5,224 bases of DNA from Firmicutes bacterium UBA5227 (lineage in GTDB: Bacteria; Bacillota; Clostridia; Tissierellales; Sedimentibacteraceae): the NCBI GenBank assembly GCA_002409285.1, contig DHUT01000089.1, positions 33,464 through 38,687 of the forward strand, given 5' to 3'. Positions 1 through 5,224 of this stretch are shown piece by piece. Position 1 is the first letter of the stretch, and each line of letters opens with the position of its first letter. The translations under genes and the position numbers were made by a program. The notes under the pieces are model-generated. The model worked only from the letters and a program-made list of their open reading frames with translations. It was not told where the DNA came from and searched no databases.

Positions 1-141
1 ATTGAAGGTAGAAAAGAAGAAAAAATTGAAATAGCAAAAAAGTTACTAAGATTAGGAGCAACTATTGAAACAGTAAAATTTGCAACAGACCTTGATGACC
101 TTGAATTGAAAAATCTGGTAAAAGAAATAAATAAACAATAA
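1..141 (+). CDS. C-terminal end of a probable Rpn/PD-(D/E)XK family nuclease ('transposase-like'), partial
   Basis: An open frame enters from the left edge in frame 1 and stops with TAA at 139-141, leaving 46 residues. It begins with a charged stretch rich in Glu, Lys and Arg (IEGRKEEKIEIAKKLL). A Leu-Gly-Ala-Thr-Ile-Glu-Thr-Val turn and a short helix around DLDDLELKNL follow. This arrangement (Gly-Arg-Glu/Lys repeats, 'AKKLLxLGxxIExVxxAT', then an acidic helix) is the usual C-terminal tail of Rpn-type recombination-promoting nucleases and related PDDEXK proteins annotated as putative transposases. The nuclease core with its catalytic Asp/Glu-x-Lys residues would lie upstream of the window and cannot be checked. 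The gene is convergent with the minus-strand transporter operon, and no clear hairpin plus T-run terminator follows its stop. Family assignment rests only on the tail; another protein with a charged C-terminal helix is possible. Confidence 0.6.
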   Translation: MEGRKEEKIEIAKKLLRLGATIETVKFATDLDDLELKNLVKEINKQ

Positions 142-456
142 TCAGATGCATTTTTCAACGTAAACAGAGACAATGGGGCAGTTATTACTGTCAGAAGATT
201 TTCCTAACGGCAATAACAACCCCTACCTCACCACTGAGAACGTACATCCAGGCAAAGGACTGAAAGATAATCATCATCCCAGCCGTGAGTAATCACTTCA
301 TTTATAATGAACGGATTAGATGAAATATACCTGACATGCTTCAGCAAACCCTTATCATAAACCTTTTTTCAACACTGCATATGTTACAGTTCCTTTATTT
401 ATTGCAAGAACTTTATTGATTAATATCATCTGTTTACCAGCTTCCAATGCCGTCAT
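142..456 (-). other. Unexplained stretch with frameshifted protein-like fragments; possible decayed gene
   Basis: This gap between two convergent genes is less AT-rich than its surroundings and contains no intact gene I recognise. On the minus strand, an ATG at 456-454 overlaps the end of the permease out of frame. It opens a 33-codon frame (starts MTALEAGKQM, ends YAVLKKGL) stopping at 355-357. In the next frame, 46 codons (368-228) begin KKVYDKGLLK and stop at 228-230. The two would join in one frame if one A were removed from the six-A run at 364-369. A third frame (SGEVGVVIAVRKIF, stop 191-193) and a fourth (ending VSVYVEKCI, stop 142-144) continue in order. Sequential +1 shifts would be expected from a decayed gene, but short open frames also arise by chance in less AT-rich DNA. 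The first seven residues are dictated by the overlapping permease codons. No family is recognised. Small imperfect inverted repeats (297-311 and 388-412) are too weak to call terminators. Confidence 0.25.
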
Positions 457-1222
457 ATCTCCTTAAAGAATGTTTAAATATAATTCTTGATGCAAAATAA
501 TATATGATGACTATCAGTACAACAGCTCTGTTAAAAGGTATGCTGTCTTTCATCAATATGGTGTTTGCAGGCAGGTAGCCCATCAGCGTAACAGGAAATA
601 CTGTTAACATTATGTTTTTAAATATCCCTGAATATATATTTACGGGATATTCTGCAAGCTGTGCAATCATGATAACAGAGTCATAAGGAGTATATGTATA
701 TCTTGTATAAAAAAGAAAGCTTAGAGATGTTAACATAACCGATGACATAAACATAACCCCCAAGGCTGAAAGAATCAATGTCTTAATCAGCACAGGAGTG
801 CTGACAGCTACGTTAAGATTATTGAGACAGAAAAATAATAAAGCAACATAGACCACAATATCCAACACCGGCTGAACATCAATTTCCCTAATCTTGAGAT
901 GTAGTATAATATTCAGAGGTTTTGTAAGCATTGTTTCCAGCTCTCCGGTAAAAATATACTTCTTGAGGCTTCTGTAATTTCCGCAAACAATATTATAGAC
1001 AGCCATGTTTATTGATGAAATCGCATATATCAGTATTATCTCATACTTGTTCCAGTTTGCGATAGTATTTATATTATTGTATAAAACCTCTATAAATAAA
1101 AGGCTGAACAAAGTATTTATCAATACTATAATAATTCCTATAATAAAATCTTTTTTGTAGCTGCTCATGGCTTTCAGGTTGTATTTAATTAATGCAGCCG
1201 TTATTCCAATGTTTTTAATCAT
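434..1222 (-). CDS. ABC-2-like transporter permease, DUF990 family (COG3694-type), second membrane subunit
   Basis: This is a 262-residue integral membrane protein, the usual length for this family. Hydrophobic segments lie at about residues 25-48, 59-80, 118-135, 144-171, 202-224 and 231-250, giving six helices. Between helices 2 and 3 is the motif FTGELETMLTKP (91-102), which matches the 'G-x-L-x-x-x-L-x-x-P' loop typical of DUF990 permeases; its partner at 1227-2009 carries a similar loop. The segment near 192-222 (YPVNIYSG... FPVTLMGYLPAN) is also characteristic of the family. The start ATG (1220-1222) lies 4 bases after the upstream permease's stop. A G-rich Shine-Dalgarno (GGGGG, 1231-1235) sits inside that gene's last codons, which suggests translational coupling. 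It should form the membrane channel with the other permease, driven by the ATPase at 2017-2994. The substrate is unknown; such systems are annotated as uncharacterised drug, peptide or lipid transporters. It is the last gene of the operon, and no convincing terminator follows. Confidence 0.88.
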   Translation of the reverse strand: MIKNIGITAALIKYNLKAMSSYKKDFIIGIIIVLINTLFSLLFIEVLYNNINTIANWNKYEIILIYAISSINMAVYNIVCGNYRSLKKYIFTGELETMLTKPLNIILHLKIREIDVQPVLDIVVYVALLFFCLNNLNVAVSTPVLIKTLILSALGVMFMSSVMLTSLSFLFYTRYTYTPYDSVIMIAQLAEYPVNIYSGIFKNIMLTVFPVTLMGYLPANTILMKDSIPFNRAVVLIVIIYYFASRIIFKHSLRRYDGIGSW

Positions 1223-1226
1223 ATCC

Positions 1227-2009
1227 CTATCCCCCGTATATTGTTATGTTATTCCTACACTTGCTGAAAACAAACCTTATCAGCATGTAAAAAACAAGGA
1301 TCCAAATTAACTGAATAATTATAAAATGTCCTCTTTCACCCATTCCGTTAATTAATATCATTACAGGTTCATAAATCATTCCTGAAAAAGGACTTAACCT
1401 TAAGGCTCTGCCTAGTTGTTCCGGAAAGAAATCCAGGGGAAGCATCCTTCCGGAAAAAAACATAAAAATAGTGCCCTCAAGGAGTGTGAGCCCCCAGCTG
1501 TTTTCGGTCCAGAATGTTAAAAGACCAAGCAGTACATCAAATAAAATGTATGTTATAACCCCCAGAATGGATAGAATAATGAACCATAGTACATTTTCAC
1601 CAACCAGACTTGTTCCGGAAATAAACATGTAAATAATAAAAACAGGCGCAAGTATCAACACATTGCTGATACAAATACCCATATTCTTGTAAATCACCTG
1701 GTATGGATAGTACATTGGTTTTTCCAGATAATTTATAATATTTCCGCTCTTCATGTCCATACTCATAAAATATATATTTGGATAAGATGAAATTGAAGAC
1801 AGAAATGTACTTGCACCTATATATATTCTATAGCTTTCATCTGTCCAGCCTGCAATGCTGTTGTTTTGGAAAATGCTGCTCCATAAAAAACTCAGAAAAA
1901 TATATCTGAAAGCAACTCTGAAAATTAAGTCAAATATTATTCCAACATCATGAAACTGTATTTTATAACCCATCTTCATCCAAATTGCATGTTTTTTTAT
2001 ATTATTCAT
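1227..2009 (-). CDS. ABC-2-like transporter permease, DUF990 family (COG4587-type), first membrane subunit
   Basis: This is a 260-residue membrane protein with about six hydrophobic segments. In numbering from the chosen start these are near residues 22-47, 60-84, 112-132, 140-166, 171-187 and 227-250. The cytoplasmic loop MKSGNIINYLEKPMYYP (about 86-102) is the same 'G-x-I/L-x-x-x-L-x-x-P' element found in the partner permease. The stretch FFSGRMLPLDFFPEQL (184-199), followed by LSPFSGMIYEPVMI, closely fits the conserved 'SG-x-x-x-P-L-x-x-F-P' region of COG4587 proteins. I chose the ATG at 2007-2009 because AGGTG lies 4 bases upstream (2014-2018) and overlaps the ATPase stop. The alternative ATG at 2022-2024 adds only MRRCK, would overlap the ATPase gene by 8 bases and has no ribosome binding site. 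It pairs with the permease at 434-1222 and with the ATPase. Substrate unknown. Confidence 0.88.
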   Translation of the reverse strand: MNNIKKHAIWMKMGYKIQFHDVGIIFDLIFRVAFRYIFLSFLWSSIFQNNSIAGWTDESYRIYIGASTFLSSISSYPNIYFMSMDMKSGNIINYLEKPMYYPYQVIYKNMGICISNVLILAPVFIIYMFISGTSLVGENVLWFIILSILGVITYILFDVLLGLLTFWTENSWGLTLLEGTIFMFFSGRMLPLDFFPEQLGRALRLSPFSGMIYEPVMILINGMGERGHFIIIQLIWILVFYMLIRFVFSKCRNNITIYGG

Positions 2010-2013
2010 TTTA

Positions 2014-2018
2014 CACCT
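2014..2018 (-). promoter_or_regulatory. Ribosome binding site deciding the start of the first permease
   Basis: AGGTG on the minus strand can pair with the CACCU of the 16S anti-Shine-Dalgarno region. It lies 4 bases from the ATG at 2007-2009 and overlaps the TAG stop of the ATPase (2017-2019), as expected for coupled translation. The ATG 15 bases further upstream has only AT-rich sequence before it. Confidence 0.6.
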
Positions 2019-2994
2019 ACGCATATATATTACGAATTATCTGCTCGAAACCGGCGGATGATAAACTGAAATCTTCCGGTGACAGGGTTTGCTCCAGGAT
2101 TTCCATTATCTTGAATGGTACGGAGTTGTCCTCCTTATCCACATATATGCAGATGTTATTATCCTTGCACTCAACATTTCTGATGGAATCCTTATAACTG
2201 TTCAGTAATGACGATATATCTTCCTGTGCCGGTGATATGCCTGCAGTTTTTATGTTTATTATGTACTCAGTTGCATATTCTTCATACAGAGAACTTAAGA
2301 GTCCATCAAAAATTAATTCACCCTTGTTCAAAATCAGTATACGTTCACACAGCTCTCCCACATCCCGCAAATCATGGGAAGTTAAAATAATTGTATTGCC
2401 TGTTTCCTTATGTATTTCTTTAATGACGTTATATATTTTTTCTTTAGTAAGTATATCCAGACCGATTGTAGGCTCATCCAAAAGTAATATTTCAGGCATA
2501 TTCAGCAGGCTCCCTGCTATTTCACACTTCATCCTCTGCCCCAGGCTAAGCTGCCTTGCAGGTCTCTGTATTAATTCGTTAAGCTGAAGCATACCATCTA
2601 ACCATTCTAATCTTTTATTAAATTCCTTTTTTGGTATTTCATATATTCTGCTTATAATGTCATAAGAATCAATAACCTGAAGGTCATTCCACAATTGCCC
2701 CCTATGACCGAATATGACGCTGATATACTTTTTCTGTTCCTCTGCAGAAATCTTTTCACCGTTCCGGGTTAGTTGTATCTCCCCTGACGTTTCCGACAAT
2801 ACCCCGCATAACAGCTTTGTCAGCGTTGACTTTCCCGCACCATTAAGCCCTATCAGTCCGCATACTTCTCCGGATTTTATTTCAAAGGAAACATTTTTTA
2901 ATGCCTGAATCCTTCTTTTATTTTTTTTAAAAATAGTGTTTCCTTTTTCAGTTATTACATATTCTTTGGATATGTCATTTAATGTAATGTTCAT
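2017..2994 (-). CDS. ABC transporter ATP-binding protein, COG4586 type (partner of DUF990 permeases)
   Basis: This 325-residue cytoplasmic ATPase powers the two permeases encoded downstream. Visible elements in order are: Walker A GLNGAGKST (49-57), the family-typical Q-loop region FGHRGQLWNDL (95-105), the ABC signature LSLGQ (149-153), Walker B ILLLDEP (169-175), a D-loop GLD (178-180) and the switch histidine H207 in TSHD. About 90 residues follow the ATPase core, a length usual for COG4586 proteins. The long N-terminal segment before Walker A contains a basic insertion (KKNKRR), also common in this family. An oddity is that His97 occupies the place where most ABC ATPases have the Q-loop glutamine, with Gln100 three residues on. 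The start ATG (2992-2994) has a good Shine-Dalgarno GAGGAAG (3003-3009) at 8 bases. It is first of the three transporter genes and may be co-transcribed with the acetyltransferase 55 bases upstream; I see no convincing promoter or terminator in that gap. Substrate and direction of transport are not evident. Confidence 0.93.
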   Translation of the reverse strand: MNITLNDISKEYVITEKGNTIFKKNKRRIQALKNVSFEIKSGEVCGLIGLNGAGKSTLTKLLCGVLSETSGEIQLTRNGEKISAEEQKKYISVIFGHRGQLWNDLQVIDSYDIISRIYEIPKKEFNKRLEWLDGMLQLNELIQRPARQLSLGQRMKCEIAGSLLNMPEILLLDEPTIGLDILTKEKIYNVIKEIHKETGNTIILTSHDLRDVGELCERILILNKGELIFDGLLSSLYEEYATEYIINIKTAGISPAQEDISSLLNSYKDSIRNVECKDNNICIYVDKEDNSVPFKIMEILEQTLSPEDFSLSSAGFEQIIRNIYA

Positions 2995-3049
2995 TTTACA
3001 TACTTCCTCTACTTAAGTGTCTGCTTTTGCTTATATATACAATCACCTG

Positions 3050-3532
3050 CTATTTATTCCGATTATAGTAAAGCCTGTAAAATGCACCTTCTCCAATAGG
3101 CGTTCTTTGGGCAAATTCTTCCGTGATTTCATATCCGCATTTTTTATAACATTCTATTGCTCTATTGTTCCAGGTACGTACTTCTAAATATATGGTACTT
3201 TCGGGAAATGTATGTAAAAGCCATTCCGTAAATACTTTTATAACTGTTTTTCCGATACCCATGGATAAGTAATCAGGATTTACTCCAACTCCCACCATGA
3301 TACCGTTATCCTTTTCTACATATCTGCACATTGCTAACAGTTCATTGCTTTCAGAAATAAAAGCTTTGTATTCACTATCTCTTTTTCTGGATATTGTCAA
3401 AGAGTAGTTATTTTCAACCATTTCATTCCATGAAGGCATGTTGTATGTTTTGTATTCGCCAAAATACTCCCAATTACATATTTCTTTAGCATATTCTTTA
3501 CTCATGGGAACCATTAAAATTTTCTCAAACAT
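3050..3532 (-). CDS. GNAT family N-acetyltransferase
   Basis: This is a 160-residue single-domain protein, the usual size for a GNAT enzyme that moves an acetyl group from acetyl-CoA to an amine. Strand beta-4 (IMVGVGVNP, 78-86) leads into the acetyl-CoA pyrophosphate loop YLSMGIGK (88-95). The glycines of the R/Q-x-x-G-x-G/A motif are present, but the usual Arg/Gln position is Leu89. The C-terminal half has the classic IYLEVRTWNNRAIECYKKCGY segment in two parts (114-121 and 122-134), where Asn123 and Tyr129 match conserved GNAT positions. The N-terminal WEYFGEYKTYNMPSW region is typical of a subgroup of clostridial and bacillus GNATs of unknown substrate. I chose the ATG at 3530-3532 because AGGAGT lies 4 bases upstream (3537-3542); the ATG at 3554-3556 adds eight residues and has no such site. 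It lies downstream of a strong promoter candidate and upstream of the ABC operon. The acceptor substrate cannot be inferred; antibiotic, peptide and protein N-terminus are all possible. Confidence 0.9.
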   Translation of the reverse strand: MFEKILMVPMSKEYAKEICNWEYFGEYKTYNMPSWNEMVENNYSLTISRKRDSEYKAFISESNELLAMCRYVEKDNGIMVGVGVNPDYLSMGIGKTVIKVFTEWLLHTFPESTIYLEVRTWNNRAIECYKKCGYEITEEFAQRTPIGEGAFYRLYYNRNK

Positions 3533-3536
3533 ATTT

Positions 3537-3542
3537 ACTCCT
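3537..3542 (-). promoter_or_regulatory. Ribosome binding site deciding the GNAT start
   Basis: AGGAGT on the minus strand lies 4 bases upstream of the ATG at 3530-3532. It is the best Shine-Dalgarno in the leader. It lies inside the coding region that the upstream ATG (3554-3556) would create, so the shorter protein is preferred. Confidence 0.7.
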
Positions 3543-3583
3543 ACTATATAGGTCATGGGATGTTTTCAGTTTTCGAAAGAGTA

Positions 3584-3609
3584 TATTAAGAATCCCCTTT
3601 AACTTAATA
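3584..3609 (-). repeat. Inverted repeat in the GNAT leader
   Basis: Two perfect 7-base arms, TATTAAG (3603-3609 read on the minus strand) and CTTAATA (3584-3590), are separated by a 12-base loop containing GGGG. If transcription starts near 3649, this lies in the untranslated leader, about 50-77 nt before the GNAT start codon. The stem is AT-rich and weak, and no T-run follows, so it is not a standard terminator. It could be an operator or a modest RNA hairpin. Confidence 0.35.
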
Positions 3610-3655
3610 CCTTCGCCTGTTGCAATATTATATTTTCCGTATATTGCTTGCTACT

Positions 3656-3684
3656 ATTATATCAGGAACCGGACTTTTTCGCAA
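3656..3684 (-). promoter_or_regulatory. Sigma-A-type promoter reading towards the GNAT gene and ABC operon
   Basis: On the minus strand TTGCGA (3679-3684, four of six matches to TTGACA) is followed by a 17-base spacer and a perfect TATAAT (3656-3661). Transcription would begin near 3649 and give a leader of about 117 nt before the GNAT start at 3532. It lies downstream of the exporter stop, so the acetyltransferase and probably the transporter operon can be expressed independently of the exporter. Confidence 0.6.
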
Positions 3685-3713
3685 TATATTATTACCACCA
3701 TATTCCATTTATG

Positions 3714-3741
3714 TTAATAGTGATTACCATTCACTGTTTAA
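3714..3741 (-). repeat. Interrupted inverted repeat just after the exporter stop
   Basis: On the minus strand TTAA, a 2-base break and AGTGA are mirrored by TCACT, a 1-base break and TTAA around a 7-base loop (3724-3730). It begins 5 bases after the exporter stop codon and about 30 bases before the -35 element of the next promoter. There is no following T-run, so it is at best a weak or Rho-assisted 3' end, or a protein-binding site. Confidence 0.3.
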
Positions 3742-3746
3742 TATAA

Positions 3747-5224
3747 TTATAGGTAATAAATTTTATCGAACTTTTCATATATTGTTTCTGACATATTATG
3801 TGTAATTAAAATTAAGGTATATTCAGGATTATTTAATAACAGATCTGTAATAACTGTTGCATTTTTGTGATCTAATGCTGATGTACCTTCATCAACGATA
3901 AAAAATGTTTTTTCCTGTAAAAATGCTCGTGCTATTACCAGTCTTTGCTTTTGTCCGCCCGAAATATTTTTGCCACTATCTCCCAAAACTGTATCTAATC
4001 CATTTGCCTGAGAATCAATAAAACTTCCTAAATTCACCTTTGACAAGACACATAACAATTCTTCGTCGGTAAAGTCTTCCCCCAATGTTAAATTAAATCT
4101 AATTGTATCATTAAATATATATGTATTCTGGTTTACGTAGGAAATCTGTTTTAAAATAGATTCATTTGCAAATTCTTTTAAATTATGTCCGTCAAAATTA
4201 ATCATACCGCTATAATTAGAGTTTATTCCCAGTACAGCTCTGGCAATAGAAGTTTTTCCTGAACCGCTCTCCCCTAAAATTGCGTACTTGCCTCCCACCT
4301 TAAATTCGAAATTTCTTTTGTCAAAAATTTTTTTATCTCCATATTGTATTGAAAAATCATTTAGAGTTACTGAATGTGTTATTTCAGAAAGTTCTTTTCT
4401 GTTATCTTCGTTTTTTACACTTTTTATCTTTTCAAATATGAAGCTTGAGCTGTTCATTAGTACTATATTTGCAAAGAAGCTGTTAATTGCATTTAAAAAT
4501 CTGTTTACAATGTTCGATACCGAAAAAATCATACCTACGGAAACTAAAGAAAAAGATGCCATTATTGCTGTAACTACCATAATAGCCTGTTCAAAGATCC
4601 TGAATATAACATCGCTGTACATAGTCATTTGTGCATTCTTCTTGTTGAATTTAAATTTTTCTGTTTCTAAAGGAGTATATATTTTACTTAATTTTTTCAA
4701 TAAATTTTCTCTATTATTAAACACATAGAAAATTTCATATCCTGAAATTAAATCATATGCTTTCTGAGTAAAACCCTCATTAATTGTGGTCAATTTAGCC
4801 GTACTATCGTTTATGCTTTTTTTGAATACTCTTGGAACAATAGTAAGAATTACCGAACCTACTATTGTTAAACCAATTAATAAAGGATGAATTTTTATTA
4901 ATGCCATAAAAGCAAAAAACAACGTGGCTAAAGAACTGGTCAAATTGAAAAAAGGAATAATAGAGTTTTTTTCAATTTGATTTATATCATTAACTATCCA
5001 TGATGCATACTCACCCGGTTCTTTTTCCGCATATTCTTCAATGTTTAGTAAAGTTATTTTATTTAACATCGATTGCCTTAAGTCATTATTAAACGTCTTT
5101 ATTAATCCGAAATTATATAATTCAGAAAAATATGCAGTTATAACAGACATAACCCAACAAACTAAAATGAATATTGCTGTAGTGATTGCATCCTTGATAT
5201 TTTTTGAAACTGCAATATCATAAA
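3747..5224 (-). CDS. Fused permease-ATPase ABC exporter (peptide/lipid/drug type), partial at its N-terminus
   Basis: The frame is open to the right edge, so the start lies beyond the window; the ATG at 5148-5150 falls inside a transmembrane helix and is not the start. 491 residues are visible. In that numbering the membrane domain runs from 1 to about 265. Hydrophobic segments lie near 11-33, 91-111, 113-133, 206-226 and 229-255, corresponding to helices 2-6 of a six-helix exporter; helix 1 is missing. The coupling segment LISGYEIFYVFNNRE (about 158-172) is typical. The ATPase has Walker A GESGSGKTS (317-325), Q-loop Gln365, signature ISGGQKQR (420-427), Walker B FFIVDE (440-445), D-loop SALD and switch His475. 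All catalytic elements are intact. The protein stops 16 residues after that histidine (at DKIYYL), so the usual closing 25-35 residues ('NG-x-I-x-E-x-G... L') are absent. It would form a homo- or heterodimer exporting an unknown substrate. Any N-terminal peptidase domain would be off-window. It is more AT-rich than the ABC-2 operon. Confidence 0.9.
   Translation of the reverse strand, partial: YDIAVSKNIKDAITTAIFILVCWVMSVITAYFSELYNFGLIKTFNNDLRQSMLNKITLLNIEEYAEKEPGEYASWIVNDINQIEKNSIIPFFNLTSSLATLFFAFMALIKIHPLLIGLTIVGSVILTIVPRVFKKSINDSTAKLTTINEGFTQKAYDLISGYEIFYVFNNRENLLKKLSKIYTPLETEKFKFNKKNAQMTMYSDVIFRIFEQAIMVVTAIMASFSLVSVGMIFSVSNIVNRFLNAINSFFANIVLMNSSSFIFEKIKSVKNEDNRKELSEITHSVTLNDFSIQYGDKKIFDKRNFEFKVGGKYAILGESGSGKTSIARAVLGINSNYSGMINFDGHNLKEFANESILKQISYVNQNTYIFNDTIRFNLTLGEDFTDEELLCVLSKVNLGSFIDSQANGLDTVLGDSGKNISGGQKQRLVIARAFLQEKTFFIVDEGTSALDHKNATVITDLLLNNPEYTLILITHNMSETIYEKFDKIYYL

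Noticed and set aside
173..292. A 39-residue plus-strand frame starting MGQLLLSEDF
   Set aside because: No ribosome binding site, no recognised family and a composition biased to Asn, Pro and His; it lies opposite more protein-like minus-strand frames.
355..456. Resemblance of ALEAGK...NK in the small minus-strand frame to Rossmann-type oxidoreductases
   Set aside because: The similarity covers only about a dozen residues, part of which is forced by the overlapping permease codons, and the following sequence does not fit those families.
2022..2024. Upstream ATG for the first permease
   Set aside because: No Shine-Dalgarno precedes it; the ATG at 2007-2009 has AGGTG at 4 bases and avoids overlap with the ATPase coding region.
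1985..2908. Several plus-strand open frames opposite the ATPase and permease genes
   Set aside because: They are antisense to well-supported genes, have low-complexity Ser/Leu/Pro-rich translations and no ribosome binding sites.
3060..3075. TATAAT within the end of the GNAT gene as an internal promoter for the ABC operon
   Set aside because: No acceptable -35 hexamer lies 16-18 bases upstream, and such hexamers are frequent by chance in AT-rich DNA.
3554..3556. Upstream ATG for the GNAT gene
   Set aside because: It lacks a Shine-Dalgarno, while the internal ATG at 3530-3532 has AGGAGT correctly placed; the extra eight residues do not look like part of the domain.
4288..4728. A 146-codon plus-strand frame opposite the exporter
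   Set aside because: It is antisense to a gene with intact ATPase motifs; its Phe/Leu/Ser-rich translation reflects the AT-rich opposite strand.
5148..5150. ATG as the start of the exporter
   Set aside because: The same frame continues upstream without a stop to the window edge (24 more codons) and encodes the first half of a transmembrane helix, so this methionine is internal.

Overview
The window looks like low-GC Firmicutes DNA, most likely a clostridial or Lachnospiraceae-type genome. It is AT-rich, the Shine-Dalgarno sequences are AGGAG-like, a near-consensus sigma-A-type promoter is present, and the protein families are common in that group. No species can be named from the sequence alone. 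I see no rRNA, tRNA, CRISPR array, insertion-sequence ends or phage genes.

Layout: Positions 1-141 (+) hold the last 46 codons of a gene whose charged tail resembles the C-terminus of Rpn/PD-(D/E)XK 'transposase-like' nucleases. Everything after it reads on the minus strand. Positions 142-456 are a poorly explained, comparatively GC-rich stretch. It contains several short protein-like minus-strand frames that join end to end only if single-base shifts are allowed, so it may be a decayed gene. Positions 434-2994 (-) form a compact three-gene ABC transporter operon of the DUF990/COG4586-COG4587-COG3694 type: an ATPase followed by two six-helix permeases, with stops and starts overlapping or 4 bases apart. 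Positions 3050-3532 (-) encode a GNAT N-acetyltransferase 55 bases upstream of the ATPase, which could be the first gene of the same transcript. Positions 3533-3746 are a regulatory gap with a strong promoter candidate (3656-3684) and a leader of about 117 nt containing an inverted repeat. Positions 3747-5224 (-) hold most of a fused membrane-ATPase ABC exporter. Its reading frame runs past the right edge of the window, so its true start is not here, and its C-terminus ends unusually early.

How the parts may work together: a type I-like exporter, an acetyltransferase and a separate drug- or peptide-type ABC transporter lie in tandem on one strand. This is compatible with a small export, modification and self-protection locus, or with a simple stress/drug-resistance island. 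No precursor peptide, modification enzyme or regulator is visible in the window, so the link is inference. The exporter is clearly more AT-rich than the ABC-2 operon, which suggests that the two halves have different histories.
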